Shown here one piece after another: positions 50,391 to 58,890 of a stretch of 64,000 nucleotides of DNA. Origin of the DNA: Methylobacterium sp. E-066 (GTDB taxonomy: Bacteria; Pseudomonadota; Alphaproteobacteria; Rhizobiales; Beijerinckiaceae); assembly GCF_022829635.1 (NCBI RefSeq), contig NZ_JAKSYO010000214.1:1-64000 (forward strand), given 5' to 3'. A program made the position numbers and the translations under genes. The notes below the pieces were generated by a model. It did not search any database, was not told where the DNA came from, and saw only the letters and a list, made by a program, of their open reading frames with translations. Each line of letters begins with the position of its first letter. Within the stretch, counting starts at the first letter, position 1.

Positions 50391-50882
50391 TCAGGGGTAC
50401 TTTTCCCAGACCAACGTGATGACGCTCAGCTTTCCGTCAACGTTGAACTTGAACGGCGTGGTCGTGTAGACCAGTTGCCGTCCCTTCTGCTCGACCTGCC
50501 GGACCTGGGATGTCCCCGTCCAGGCCTCGTTCCAGGACGTGTCGATGCTGTGGGTGACGCGGTCGGCCTCGAACCGGTACGTCCCCGCATAGGCGAAGAA
50601 GGTCTTGTGCAGGTGGATCCTGTCCGCGTCGGACATCGTGTCGTTGGCGGCGGGCCGCGCGCGTCCCTCGAAGGCGCAGACGACCATCATCCGCCCATCG
50701 CGACCATAAGTGATCCAGCCATTCGGCTTGGGGCCGCCATAGGCATCGATGACCTCGCCGGTCTCGACGATTTTCCGCGTGGCGGTGACGAGGCGCCAGG
50801 TCCCGACCACCTCGTCGGCCTCCAGGGCTTGCGCGGCCGGGATGCCGAATCCGATCGCAAGGATTGCAATCAATCCTTTCAT
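50391..50882 (-). CDS. Exported lipocalin-like protein
   Basis: A 163-residue protein with a signal peptide (LIAILAIGFGIPAAQALEAD). VVGTWRLVTATRKIVETGEV is the lipocalin-like opening with the conserved GTW, and GWITYGRDGRMMVVCAFEG, FAYAGTYRFEADRVTHSID and KFNVDGKLSVITLVWEK are further strands (Lipocalin_5-like). The ligand is unknown. ATG 50882 gives MKGLIAIL; the longer open frame to 50942 adds non-conserved residues. Confidence 0.78.
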   Translation of the reverse strand: MKGLIAILAIGFGIPAAQALEADEVVGTWRLVTATRKIVETGEVIDAYGGPKPNGWITYGRDGRMMVVCAFEGRARPAANDTMSDADRIHLHKTFFAYAGTYRFEADRVTHSIDTSWNEAWTGTSQVRQVEQKGRQLVYTTTPFKFNVDGKLSVITLVWEKYP

Positions 50883-51075
50883 CGCACGCCACCGCAAGTC
50901 ATGAAGCCGTATTCGACTTACGGCGCGATGATAATTCAGCATTGAATTTTCACGAAGTCAATTGTCGCCGCAGGCGATTTGCGGACATCCCGATTCATCC
51001 CTCAATGAATGCATTGAAGGCCCGTATTCGTGTCCGTTCGGGCTCTATCGCAACGCGGTATCGCGGCCGCATCAA

Positions 51076-51429
51076 TCAGGACGACGACGGCGCCGCGGGG
51101 GCCGCGTCGGCAGGCTGCGTCTGCGCGAGGATCCAGGCCGCCGTGTCGGCGTCCGCGCCGGCGACCGGGAGATGCAGGATGATCGGCGTCTCATAGGGAT
51201 GGCGCGCCTTCAGCGCCGCCGACAGGGCATCGGCCAAACCCTCCCGGCTCTTGAGGATGGCCGCGACCTCCTCGCCCCGTTCCACCGCGCCCTTCCAGCT
51301 ATAGACCGACAGCATCCCGGGCAGGACGTTGATGCAGGCGATCAGCCGCTCGCGCACCAGGGCCTCGCCGATATTCAGCGCGGAGGCGGCATCGGGAAAG
51401 GTGGTGTAGACGAGGAGCGGACGCTCCAT
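51076..51429 (-). CDS. cutA: Divalent cation tolerance protein CutA
   Basis: A 117-residue PII-like trimeric protein. LLVYTTFPDAASALNIGEAL, RERLIACINVLPGMLSVYSW, KGAVERGEEVAAILKSREGL and RHPYETPIILHLPV cover the whole CutA1 family pattern. It is associated with copper and other divalent-metal tolerance, although the biochemical role is not settled. ATG 51429 is chosen; the frame upstream is not conserved. Divergent from nadK. Confidence 0.92.
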   Translation of the reverse strand: MERPLLVYTTFPDAASALNIGEALVRERLIACINVLPGMLSVYSWKGAVERGEEVAAILKSREGLADALSAALKARHPYETPIILHLPVAGADADTAAWILAQTQPADAAPAAPSSS

Positions 51430-51575
51430 GCTATGCCTCCTGGATCGCGCATGTGCTTGAGGAGTCAGACGCATGCGGGGCACCGACGTCAACCGGGCGG
51501 TTCGCTCATCAGACTGGAGCCGTGACGTGACCCCCGACGCGACCCCGACGCGCCCGCCAAGCGGCGCCTGACACC

Positions 51576-52343
51576 ATGCCGTCATCTAAAAAAATCGCCT
51601 TCGTGGCGAGCCCCACCGGCTACGCCCGCGAAGCCGCCGCCGCCCTGATGCGGCGCTACGACCATGTCCCACCCGAGGAGGCGGATGTCGTCGTGGCGCT
51701 CGGCGGCGACGGACTGATGCTGCAGGTGCTGCACCGCTTTATGGATCACCCGAAGCCGATCTACGGGATGAACCGCGGCACGGTCGGCTTCCTGATGAAC
51801 GAGTTCCGGGACGACGACCTCCTGGAGCACCTGGACTCCGCCCAGCGCAGCGTCATCCACCCCCTGGTGATGGATGTGATCGACACCGAGGGCCGCAGCC
51901 ACCGGGCGCGGGCGATCAACGAGGTCTATCTGCTGCGCCAGACGCATCAGACCGCCAAGCTGAAGATCGCCGTGGACGGGCATGTCCGGCTGGACCTGTT
52001 GATCGCCGACGGGGTGCTGGTCGCCACGGCGGCGGGCTCGACCGCCTACAATCTCTCGGTCGGCGGCCCGATCCTGCCGCTCGACGCGAAGCTGCTGGCG
52101 CTGACTCCGATCTCGGCCTTCCGCCCCCGGCGCTGGCGGGGCGCGCTGCTGCCGGATTACGCCCGGATCCGAATCGACGTGCTCGACGCCCCCCATCGCC
52201 CGGTGGCGGCGGTGGCCGACCACACCGAGTTCCGCCGGGTGTGCACGGTAGAGACCTCCCTCGACCGCGCCACCGAGCTCGTGCTCCTGCACGATCCCGG
52301 ACACAGCCTCGACGAGCGCATCCTGCGGGAACAGTTCGGGTGA
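51576..52343 (+). CDS. nadK: NAD kinase
   Basis: A 255-residue NAD kinase, making NADP+ from NAD+ and ATP. VVVALGGDGLMLQVLHRFMD at about 36-55 has the GGDG motif, GMNRGTVGFLMNEFRDDDLL the NAD-binding loop, NEVYLLRQ the conserved Asn-Glu, and ATAAGSTAYNLSVGGPILPL the glycine-rich block. The length is typical for alphaproteobacterial NadK. The TGA overlaps the GTG start of the downstream acetyltransferase pseudogene by 3 bp. Confidence 0.95.
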   Translation: MPSSKKIAFVASPTGYAREAAAALMRRYDHVPPEEADVVVALGGDGLMLQVLHRFMDHPKPIYGMNRGTVGFLMNEFRDDDLLEHLDSAQRSVIHPLVMDVIDTEGRSHRARAINEVYLLRQTHQTAKLKIAVDGHVRLDLLIADGVLVATAAGSTAYNLSVGGPILPLDAKLLALTPISAFRPRRWRGALLPDYARIRIDVLDAPHRPVAAVADHTEFRRVCTVETSLDRATELVLLHDPGHSLDERILREQFG

Positions 52344-52827
52344 GCTTGGCGATACGACCGGCCCGCACGTCGGACCACGGGGCGATCGCCCGGATCATCG
52401 TGCCGACCATCCGAGCCGGGGAGACCTACGCACTGGACCGGACTCTCAGCCAGGCCGATGCCGTCGCCTACTGGACCGGCGCGGACCGCGAGACCTTCGT
52501 GGCGGAGCAGGACGGGGGGTGCTCGGTACCTACTACCTGCGTACCAATCAGGCTGGCGGCGGGTCCCATGTCGCCAATTGCGGCTTCATGACCGGTGAGG
52601 CTGCCGCCGGACGCGGCCTCGGCCGGGCCATGGGCGAACACGCACTCGATCGAGCACGCGCGCACGGCTTCTCGGCGATGCAATTCAACTTCGTAGTTTC
52701 GACCAACAGTCGAGCCATTCGGCTCTGGCAGAGCCTCGGCTTCGATGTGGTTGGCCGGCTCCCGAGCGCCTTTCGGCATCCGGGACTTGGCGCTGTCGAC
52801 GCCCTAGTGATGTTCAGGGCACTCTGA
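52340..52827 (+). pseudogene. GNAT acetyltransferase interrupted by a frameshift at a G6 run
   Basis: From GTG 52340 the frame encodes LAIRPARTSDHGAIARIIVP and continues to ETFVAEQDGG. At 52514-52519 there is a run of six G. Conserved sequence then continues in another frame: VLGTYYLRTNQAGGGSHVAN, GFMTGEAAAGRGLGRAMGEH (acetyl-CoA loop) and FNFVVSTNSRAIRLWQSLGF, ending MFRAL at 52827. One extra G (or two fewer) would restore a normal 163-residue GNAT enzyme. It is either a real disruption, a slippage-controlled gene or a sequencing error. It is coupled to nadK. Confidence 0.8.
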
Positions 52828-52839
52828 ATCGATGGCCGA

Positions 52840-53040
52840 TCAGAGACGGCTGACGGCGACCAGTTCGCTCTCGCGGATCGCCCGCTCGCCGGCTTCTGTC
52901 CGGATCCGGTAGGAACGCTCGCCGGTCTGATCCTCAGGCATGAGGCGCAGAACCTCGAAGATCTCGCCGCCGCCCTTGTCACCCGGAAGTCCGAGCTGCA
53001 CCCGGCAGACTCGCTGGCCGATCTTGAATTTATGGGTCAT
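52840..53040 (-). CDS. Small conserved basic protein, SH3-like
   Basis: A 66-residue protein: FKIGQRVCRVQLGLPGD, then GGEIFEVLRLMPEDQTGERS and YRIRTEAGERAIRESELVAV. The pattern of short strands is like an SH3-like barrel found in many small alphaproteobacterial hypothetical proteins. No function is known. ATG 53040 is preceded by CAGGAGCTTGGC, a good ribosome-binding site. Confidence 0.7.
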   Translation of the reverse strand: MTHKFKIGQRVCRVQLGLPGDKGGGEIFEVLRLMPEDQTGERSYRIRTEAGERAIRESELVAVSRL

Positions 53041-53175
53041 GCCAAGCTCCTGTGACGGGGTCTCGAACGGGACGCTCGAGGGCGGCCGACCGCGTCACGA
53101 TCGGACCGGCCCCCCAATGTCTTTGACTCTCACGCGCCCGCGTGCCGGATCGGCTGCCACCTGGGCGTTGAGACC

Positions 53176-53550
53176 TTACCGCTTCTTGGCCGCCTTGGCC
53201 TTGCGGGCGAGGTAGCGCGCATCGCGCTGGAGCTTCTGCTCGGCCTGAAGGGCCTTGGCACGCTCCTGGGCGGCGAGCTGCTCGGCCAGCTTGCGCTCGG
53301 CCTCGGCCTGACGCTCGGCCTCGGCCTGGGCGGCGGCACGGGCGAGTTCCGCCTCGCGCTGGGCGGCACGCTCGGCCGCACGGGCTTCGCGGGCATCAAC
53401 CACGGCGCGGCGCGCGGACTGGCGGGCGAGGACGGCCGGATCATCGGCAGTCGGGCGGGCCCGGAACCGGGCCAGCATCTCGGACCGCGCCTTGGCGGCG
53501 GCCTCCAGTCGATCGACGACGCCTTGCTTGTTCGGAAAGCTCACAGACAC
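53176..53550 (-). CDS. DUF6481-type Ala/Arg-rich coiled-coil protein
   Basis: A 124-residue, almost wholly helical protein. After MSVSFPNKQGVVDRLEAAAK the middle (residues about 40-105) is a long charged helix with repeated AEAER and AQRE units, ending in a Lys-rich tail (LARKAKAAKKR). The type is common in methylobacteria and relatives; RNA or DNA binding is only a guess. ATG 53550 follows ACAGGAGTGTCTGTG. It lies next to a cold-shock gene on the same strand, downstream of its terminator. Confidence 0.68.
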   Translation of the reverse strand: MSVSFPNKQGVVDRLEAAAKARSEMLARFRARPTADDPAVLARQSARRAVVDAREARAAERAAQREAELARAAAQAEAERQAEAERKLAEQLAAQERAKALQAEQKLQRDARYLARKAKAAKKR

Positions 53551-53605
53551 TCCTGTGTTGGGCGCGGCGGGCCGCCGTCGTCCCGAAATCGGATTTGAAT
53601 ACGAA

Positions 53606-53631
53606 GAAGCCGCTCCCTCAAGAGCGGCTTC
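53606..53631 (-). terminator. Terminator after the cold-shock gene
   Basis: GAAGCCGCTC (53606-53615) and GAGCGGCTTC (53622-53631) pair over loop CCTCAA. On the minus strand TTCGTATTC follows. It lies 24 bp beyond the stop at 53655. Confidence 0.65.
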
Positions 53632-53654
53632 GACAAAGGCCGACGAAGCGGCGA

Positions 53655-53864
53655 TCAGACCGTCTGGAGCTGGCCAGCGGATTCCTTGCCGCTGCGGCGA
53701 TCGGTTTCCAGCTCGTAGGAGACCTTCTGGCCCTCGTTCAGGCCGCGCAGGCCGGCGCGCTCGACAGCCGAGACGTGAACGAACACGTCCTTGCCGCCGT
53801 CATCCGGCTGGATGAAGCCGTAGCCCTTGGTCTCGTTGAACCACTTGACGGTTCCGGTGCTCAT
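53655..53864 (-). CDS. Cold-shock domain protein
   Basis: A 69-residue CspA-type single-strand nucleic-acid-binding protein. TGTVKWFNETKGYGFIQPDD contains RNP1 (KGYGFI), and KDVFVHVSAVERAGLRGL contains RNP2 (VFVHV). SYELETDRRSGKESAGQL follows. The ATG 53864 is clear. The long region upstream (345 bp to the next gene) could hold a cold-shock-type 5' leader. Confidence 0.94.
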   Translation of the reverse strand: MSTGTVKWFNETKGYGFIQPDDGGKDVFVHVSAVERAGLRGLNEGQKVSYELETDRRSGKESAGQLQTV

Positions 53865-54209
53865 GGAATTCCTCGATCTTCGCAGGCGTCGTGAGAGATG
53901 GCACCCGCTCTGGAAGCGAATGCCGGTATCGACCGATAGCGATAGGAAAGTCAGAACCGCCCTGCGAAGGCGTAACGGTCCAAGATATCCGGACACGTGC
54001 CGATGAACCGGAGATAGGCCTTCGGCGCCCCGTTGGCAAGTCCGAAGAAATATTTCGGCCGGATCCAAGATCGACGCGGCAGAGATATTATCGACCGACA
54101 TAGACATGTGACATCAGGAGAAGATCCGCGTCGTCAGACAGATAGCCAGGGCCGCCGAATCGACGATGATCCGGCTTCGCCGATCCGAAAGCCCCGCTTC
54201 AGGCGCGGG
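53865..54209. other. Intergenic region between cold-shock gene and ketosynthase gene
   Basis: About 345 bp without a credible gene. Moderately AT-richer than neighbours around 53990-54110. It contains the cold-shock promoter and probable long 5' untranslated leader, and the 3' end of the acpXL operon. No strong terminator hairpin with a U-run was found. Confidence 0.4.
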
Positions 54210-55340
54210 TCAGGCCGGAACCAGCCGCAGCACGCCTTCGCCGCGGCGATGGCCGACCGTCGTCACCGCCACCTCGCGGGCCGATCCGGCCGCGACGAGA
54301 CCTGCGGCAAGCGCCGCTCCGAGCGGGGCGACGACCTCGAGTCCGTGCCCGATCACGTCGCCGAGGGCATGAAGGCCGGCATCGGGTGCGAGCCGCGCGA
54401 GCGCGTCCTGCTCCTCAGCGGTGATCGGTGCGACTCCGGTGGCTCCGGACAGGACGTGGTCCGGAGCCGTGAGGCCGGCCTGCGGCCAGAGCGCTTCGAG
54501 GCTGGCGGCGACGCTGCCGGGAATGCGCTGCGTGCGATCGCTCGCCACCCGGTCCAGCCGGGCGAGCGCCCGGGCTCCGCGGGCGGCGGCGTGCGCCTCG
54601 GATTCCAGGATCAGGAAGGCGGCGCAGCTCCCCAGGATGAAGCCTGGGGCTGCATCGGCCCGCTCGAAGACCGGCCGGTAGGGCGCGCGAGCGAGGTATC
54701 CGCCCATCTCATGGACCACCAGCACGTCCGGCCGCTCGGCGCTGTAGGAACCGCCGACCAGGATCGCGTCGATCTGGCCCGAAGCGACCCGGGCCTGGGC
54801 GATCCGCAACGCATCGACGCCGGCCGATTCCTCGCCCATGAAGGTGCGCGAGGCGCCCGTGACCCCGTGCACGATCGCGATGTTGCCGGCGAGCAGGTTC
54901 GAGAGCTGGGCCAGGAACAGCGTCGGCCGCAGGTCGTTCTGCAGCCGCTCGTTGAGATAGGCGCCCGGATCGGCGGCATCGCGCAAGCCGGTCAGGATCG
55001 CGCCGTCGACCGCGTAGTCGCGCTCGCCGCCGCCGGCCGCCACCACGAGATGGAGCGCCTGCTTGAGGGCGGCATCCTCCTTCACGCCGGCGGATTCGAG
55101 GGCGAGGCCGGCGGCGTAGACGCCGAGCCGCTGCCACGCCTCCATCTGGCGCTGGTCGCTGCGCTTGGGGATCTGCCCATCCCAGGCGATCGGCGGCGCC
55201 GGATGGACGCAATAGGGTGCGAAGGTCTCGGTGTCGGCCCGGGGAGCGGCGCCGCTCTCAAGGGCGGCGAGATGCGCGTCGATCCCCTCCCCCACACACG
55301 AGACGAGGCCGAGGCCGGTGACGAGGACGGGGCGGCTCAT
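54210..55340 (-). CDS. FabF2XL-like beta-ketoacyl-ACP synthase lacking the usual active-site Cys
   Basis: A 376-residue thiolase-fold protein with the ketosynthase opening PVLVTGLGLVSCVGEGIDAH. At residues about 161-167, where active enzymes have the TACSTG-type nucleophilic Cys, it reads TGASRTF, with no Cys. The second active-site region is GVAPITAEEQ in place of a His-containing loop, though GDVIGHGLEVVAPL keeps a late His. It therefore looks like a chain-length-factor-type partner rather than a stand-alone condensing enzyme. It is the third gene of the acpXL operon (4-bp overlap with the dehydratase gene), which builds 27-hydroxyoctacosanoate-type acyl chains for lipid A in rhizobia. Confidence 0.75.
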   Translation of the reverse strand: MSRPVLVTGLGLVSCVGEGIDAHLAALESGAAPRADTETFAPYCVHPAPPIAWDGQIPKRSDQRQMEAWQRLGVYAAGLALESAGVKEDAALKQALHLVVAAGGGERDYAVDGAILTGLRDAADPGAYLNERLQNDLRPTLFLAQLSNLLAGNIAIVHGVTGASRTFMGEESAGVDALRIAQARVASGQIDAILVGGSYSAERPDVLVVHEMGGYLARAPYRPVFERADAAPGFILGSCAAFLILESEAHAAARGARALARLDRVASDRTQRIPGSVAASLEALWPQAGLTAPDHVLSGATGVAPITAEEQDALARLAPDAGLHALGDVIGHGLEVVAPLGAALAAGLVAAGSAREVAVTTVGHRRGEGVLRLVPA

Positions 55341-55804
55341 GGCTGCACCGGATCCGGGAACAGGCCGATCGTCCGGGCCCGCTCGCGCATCGGCGCGTCG
55401 AGCCCGTCCGGGAACGGCATGGTGCGGAAGCGCAGCTCCGCGTCGCAGAGCGGCTTGCCGGCATGGCTGATCGCGGCCTTGGTCACCGCGTAGCCCGAGC
55501 CGTCATGTTCCAGGCTGGCCGTCACGATCAGCTCCGCGCCGGGCCCGACGAAGGACCGGAACCGGGCCTTGTCGACCCCGGTGAGGAACGGCATCCGGGT
55601 GAAGTCGAGATGGGCGAGCACGAGGTAGCCCGAGGCCTGCGCCATCGTCTCGGTCAGCAGCACGCCCGGCACCAGCGGATGGCCGGGGAAGTGCCCCTCG
55701 AAGACGGGGCTCTCCAGCGGCACCCGGGCGAGCGCCTCGATCCGGCCGGCGGCCCGGTCGAGGTGCCGCACGGCATCGATCATCTCGAAATATTCGAGGC
55801 GCAT
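55337..55804 (-). CDS. FabZ-like 3-hydroxyacyl-ACP dehydratase of the AcpXL system
   Basis: A 155-residue hot-dog protein. VFEGHFPGHPLVPGVLLTE at about 34-52 is the FabZ active-site block with the catalytic His (about 38) and Glu (about 52), followed by MAQASGYLVLAHLDF and FLTGVDKARFRSFVGPG. In rhizobia the fabZXL-type protein dehydrates 3-hydroxyacyl-AcpXL intermediates during very-long-chain acyl synthesis. ATG 55804 is 24 bp after the acpXL stop; the 3' end overlaps the ketosynthase gene by 4 bp. Confidence 0.85.
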   Translation of the reverse strand: MRLEYFEMIDAVRHLDRAAGRIEALARVPLESPVFEGHFPGHPLVPGVLLTETMAQASGYLVLAHLDFTRMPFLTGVDKARFRSFVGPGAELIVTASLEHDGSGYAVTKAAISHAGKPLCDAELRFRTMPFPDGLDAPMRERARTIGLFPDPVQP

Positions 55805-55828
55805 GGGGGTGCGTCGGGCTCTAGCGCG

Positions 55829-56137
55829 TCAGACCTTGGCGGCCTTCTCGGCCACCAGGGCGTCGATGCGCGCACACAAGTTCTTGAGCACGAAATACTG
55901 TTCCGCCGGGACCTTGCCCTCGTTGACCTCCTGGGTCCAGCGCTCGAGCGGCAGCTTGATCCCGAAGGCCTTGTCGACCGCGAAGGCGATGTCGAGGAAG
56001 GCCAGGCTGTCGATGCCGAGATCGTCGATGGCGTGACTCTCCGGCGTGATCTTGTCCCGCGGGATGTCGGCCGTCTCGGCTATGATGTCGGCCACGCGCT
56101 CGAAGGTGGCGGTGCCGTGGGCGGGCTCGTCGGACAT
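55829..56137 (-). CDS. acpXL: Acyl carrier protein AcpXL
   Basis: A 102-residue specialised acyl carrier protein. RVADIIAETADIPRDKITPE, then DDLGIDSLAFLDIAFAVDKA with the phosphopantetheine Ser at about 44, and KLPLERWTQEVNEGKVPAEQ followed by YFVLKNLCARIDAL, match rhizobial AcpXL, which carries the very long hydroxy fatty acid transferred to lipid A by LpxXL. It heads the minus-strand acpXL-fabZ-fabF-like operon. ATG 56137 follows AGAAGAC. The lpxXL, adh2 and second ketosynthase genes are not in the window. Confidence 0.92.
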   Translation of the reverse strand: MSDEPAHGTATFERVADIIAETADIPRDKITPESHAIDDLGIDSLAFLDIAFAVDKAFGIKLPLERWTQEVNEGKVPAEQYFVLKNLCARIDALVAEKAAKV

Positions 56138-56442
56138 GTCTTCTCGCGGGCTGTTCGGTTTCCGGACCGGTCGGGCGGGGAGCCCCCTCGACGCCGGGCG
56201 ACCCGGCGCTCACGCCCCGCGCGGCCACCAATACGCATGCCGGCCCCTGTTGCGCGGGCCGGTCGGACGGCCGCGACCTCTACACGAGGGGGTCGGAGGC
56301 GGCAACCGTAACGGTTCCCGGTGCGTTGCAGCGCTGGTCCCGGGTCGTCCGTCGAGATGGGCGCAGGGACCACGCGCCGCCCCGCGAAGTGTTCGGCTGA
56401 TCTGCGCGGGATCCTTCGCACGGCGCTCAGGAGACGAAACCG
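56138..56442. other. Divergent intergenic region acpXL/AI-2E permease
   Basis: About 305 bp between divergent genes, expected to hold both promoters. GC-rich; I see no clear repeat, hairpin or sigma motif. The sequence GGAGACGAAACCG (56429-56441) includes the ribosome-binding site of the permease gene. Confidence 0.35.
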
Positions 56443-57555
56443 ATGTTACCCACGGCCCAACCCGTCGCGGTTCCGACGCATGCCGCCCCCCCGCCCCCGC
56501 CGGAGCGGGCGCGCTCACAGGGGACAGCGCGGGTCATGCTGGTTCTGGCGCTGTCCGCGCTCGGCCTCTGGATCCTGCACGGCTTCCTGCCGGCCCTGGC
56601 CTGGGCGGTGGTGCTGGCCATCGCGCTGTGGCCGCTCTACGCCCGCCTGGAGCGGCGTTTCCCGCCGGGCCGGCACAACCTGCTGCTGCCGACGCTGATG
56701 ACCGCGGCGGTGGCGCTGGTCTTCCTCGCGCCTCTCGCGATCCTCGGCGTGCAGGCGGCGCGCGAAGCCCACGACGTCGCCGAGTTCGTGCGTAGCGCCG
56801 AGGCGAACGGCGTCCCGGCCCCGGACTTCCTCCAGCACCTGCCCTACGGCGCCGCTCAGGCTACCGCTTGGTGGAACGACAATCTCGGGCACGCCCAGGC
56901 CGGCTCGGACCTGCTGCACCGGTTCGAGAACAACTCGGTGATCGGCGCCTCGCGGAATTTCGGGCGCGAGGTGCTGCACCGGATCGTACTGTTCGGCTTC
57001 AGCCTGGTGGCCCTGTTCTTTCTGTTCCGCGACTGGCGCATGGTGACGGAGCAGGCTCAGGTCGCCTGCGACCGGCTGTTCGGCCCCCGAGGCGAGCGCG
57101 TGGCGCGGCAGATGGTGGCCTCGGTGCACGGCACCGTCGACGGCCTCGTGCTGGTCGGCCTCGGCGAGGGGTTCATCCTGGGCGTCGTCTATTACTTCAC
57201 CGGCGTGCCGCATCCGGTGCTGCTCGGCGCGTTCACGGCGGTGGCCGCGATGATCCCGTTCGGCGCGGCCGTCGCCATCGCGGTCGCGGCGCTGCTCCTG
57301 GTCGCGGCTGGCTCGGTGAAGGCCGCCGTCGTGGTGGCGGTGGCCGGCTTCGTCGTCACCTTTGTGGCCGACCACTTCGTCCGGCCGGCGCTGATCGGGG
57401 GCACGACCAAGCTGCCGTTCCTGTGGGTGCTGCTCGGCATCCTCGGCGGCGTCGAGACCTTCGGGCTGCTCGGCCTGTTCGTCGGCCCGGCCGTGATGGC
57501 GGCCCTGGTCCTGCTGTGGCGGGACTTCACCGAGGGCCACGACAAGACGGCGTGA
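56443..57555 (+). CDS. AI-2E family transporter
   Basis: A 370-residue inner-membrane protein of the AI-2 exporter/YdiK-like superfamily. A Pro-rich N-terminus of about 25 residues is followed by eight hydrophobic segments. ARQMVASVHGTVDGLVLVGL, GVPHPVLLGAFTAVAAMIPF and GILGGVETFGLLGLFVGPAV are the family's conserved blocks. Some members act as Na+/H+ or Li+/H+ antiporters and others as signal exporters; substrate unknown. It converges with the L,D-transpeptidase gene. Confidence 0.86.
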   Translation: MLPTAQPVAVPTHAAPPPPPERARSQGTARVMLVLALSALGLWILHGFLPALAWAVVLAIALWPLYARLERRFPPGRHNLLLPTLMTAAVALVFLAPLAILGVQAAREAHDVAEFVRSAEANGVPAPDFLQHLPYGAAQATAWWNDNLGHAQAGSDLLHRFENNSVIGASRNFGREVLHRIVLFGFSLVALFFLFRDWRMVTEQAQVACDRLFGPRGERVARQMVASVHGTVDGLVLVGLGEGFILGVVYYFTGVPHPVLLGAFTAVAAMIPFGAAVAIAVAALLLVAAGSVKAAVVVAVAGFVVTFVADHFVRPALIGGTTKLPFLWVLLGILGGVETFGLLGLFVGPAVMAALVLLWRDFTEGHDKTA

Positions 57556-57592
57556 GCGCGCCGGCTCGGCCGCTCCCCACGGCGACCGGGCG

Positions 57593-58285
57593 TCAGGCCC
57601 GGTACTTGCCGCTGCGCTTCACCAGCACCCGGGTGCCCACCGGCACGCGCTCGTAGAGGTCGGCAACGTCCTCGTTGAGCATCCGGACGCAGCCCGACGA
57701 CATCTGCTCGCCGATGCTCCAGGGCTCGTTGGTGCCGTGGATCCGGAACAGGATGTCGCGGTTGCCCTGGTACAGGTAGAGGGCACGGGCGCCGAGCGGG
57801 TTGTCGACGCCACCCTTGCGGGTGCGCGGCAGGTCCGGGTTGAGCGAGACCATCGTGACGGTCGGGCTCCAATCCGGCCAGACGCCCTTGCGGCCGACCC
57901 GCGCCTCGCCCTTCCAGGAGAAGCCCGCCTTGCCGACGCCGACGCCGTACTGCATCGCGGTCCCGTCCGCCTGGACCAGGAGGAGCTGGCGCTGGTCGAT
58001 ATCGACCAGGATCGTGCCGGGCTTCTCCGGACCGTTGTAGCTGACCTGCTGGCGGCGATATTTCGGATCGAGCCGGGCGGTGTCGACCAGCGGGATGTCG
58101 TAGGGTTTGTCGGCCTTCGTGCCGATGTACCAGGCCGATTCATCGTCCTGCGCCAGCTGGGACGGGCGCGTCTGGCAGGCGGCCAGCGGCGCGATCGCCA
58201 CGACGGCGAGCAGAATTCGCGAGAGCAGGAGCCGGCGAATTCGGCTCCAGGCCGATCGGTGTGGTGCGATCATGGGTCCTGACAT
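57593..58285 (-). CDS. L,D-transpeptidase (YkuD) lipoprotein
   Basis: About 230 residues. The signal (RILLAVVAIAPLAACQTRPS) has an LAAC lipobox, so it is a lipoprotein. The YkuD domain has TILVDIDQRQLLLVQADGTA, then RIHGTNEPWSIGEQMSSGCV with the catalytic His and Cys of the SxGCxR motif, ending VLVKRSG. Such enzymes make 3-3 peptidoglycan cross-links or attach outer-membrane proteins to peptidoglycan. ATG 58285 or 58273 could start it. Confidence 0.9.
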   Translation of the reverse strand: MSGPMIAPHRSAWSRIRRLLLSRILLAVVAIAPLAACQTRPSQLAQDDESAWYIGTKADKPYDIPLVDTARLDPKYRRQQVSYNGPEKPGTILVDIDQRQLLLVQADGTAMQYGVGVGKAGFSWKGEARVGRKGVWPDWSPTVTMVSLNPDLPRTRKGGVDNPLGARALYLYQGNRDILFRIHGTNEPWSIGEQMSSGCVRMLNEDVADLYERVPVGTRVLVKRSGKYRA

Positions 58286-58444
58286 GCGGGATACGGTCCT
58301 GGGCGCTATGCCTACCGTCTCGCAGTCTGCGACGATGTAGCTTTTGCGCCGCACGGACGCGCGAGCGGCCGCTGCCGCGGCCATGGTTGCGCCCTAATTC
58401 AGAACGCGAGACCCGAAGCCAGTGCGACAACCGCGAAGGTGATC

Positions 58445-58888
58445 ATGGCCGAGACCGAGACCCTTTCGACCAACGCCGTGGTCGCGCCCGCGATGCCGCT
58501 GCGCCCGGCGATCCACCTCGACCATTGCGTGATCCACGTCACCAACTGGGCGCGGTCCAACGCCTTTTACCAAGATGTGGTCGGCGCCGAGGTGATCGAA
58601 CGCGGGAGCGGCTTCGCCTACCGGTTCGGCGGCGTGCAGCTCAATTGCCACGGCCCGGGCGTGACGGCGGAACCGGTGGCGGCGCAGCCCGTGCTGCCGG
58701 GTAATAGCGACCTGTGCTTTCGCTGGTCGGGTACCATCGAGGGGGCGATGGCGCATCTCGAGGCGGCGGGCGTGCCGGTGGAACTCGGCCCGGTCGAGCG
58801 GAATGGTGCTGCGGGTCCCGGCCTCAGCGTCTACTTCCGCGATCCGGACGGCTCGCTCCTGGAATTCATTACCTATCCGACCGCATGA
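58445..58888 (+). CDS. VOC-family (glyoxalase-like) protein
   Basis: A 147-residue vicinal-oxygen-chelate protein. HLDHCVIHVTNWARSNAFYQ, DVVGAEVIERGSGFAYRFGG and LSVYFRDPDGSLLEFITYP give both beta-alpha-beta-beta-beta halves, with the metal-site Glu near the end and His near the start. The substrate is unknown (glyoxalase, fosfomycin-type or dioxygenase). ATG 58445 is preferred to GTG 58439, with AAGGTG just upstream. It converges with the next gene, whose stop is 2 bp away. Confidence 0.82.
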   Translation: MAETETLSTNAVVAPAMPLRPAIHLDHCVIHVTNWARSNAFYQDVVGAEVIERGSGFAYRFGGVQLNCHGPGVTAEPVAAQPVLPGNSDLCFRWSGTIEGAMAHLEAAGVPVELGPVERNGAAGPGLSVYFRDPDGSLLEFITYPTA

Positions 58889-58890
58889 GG

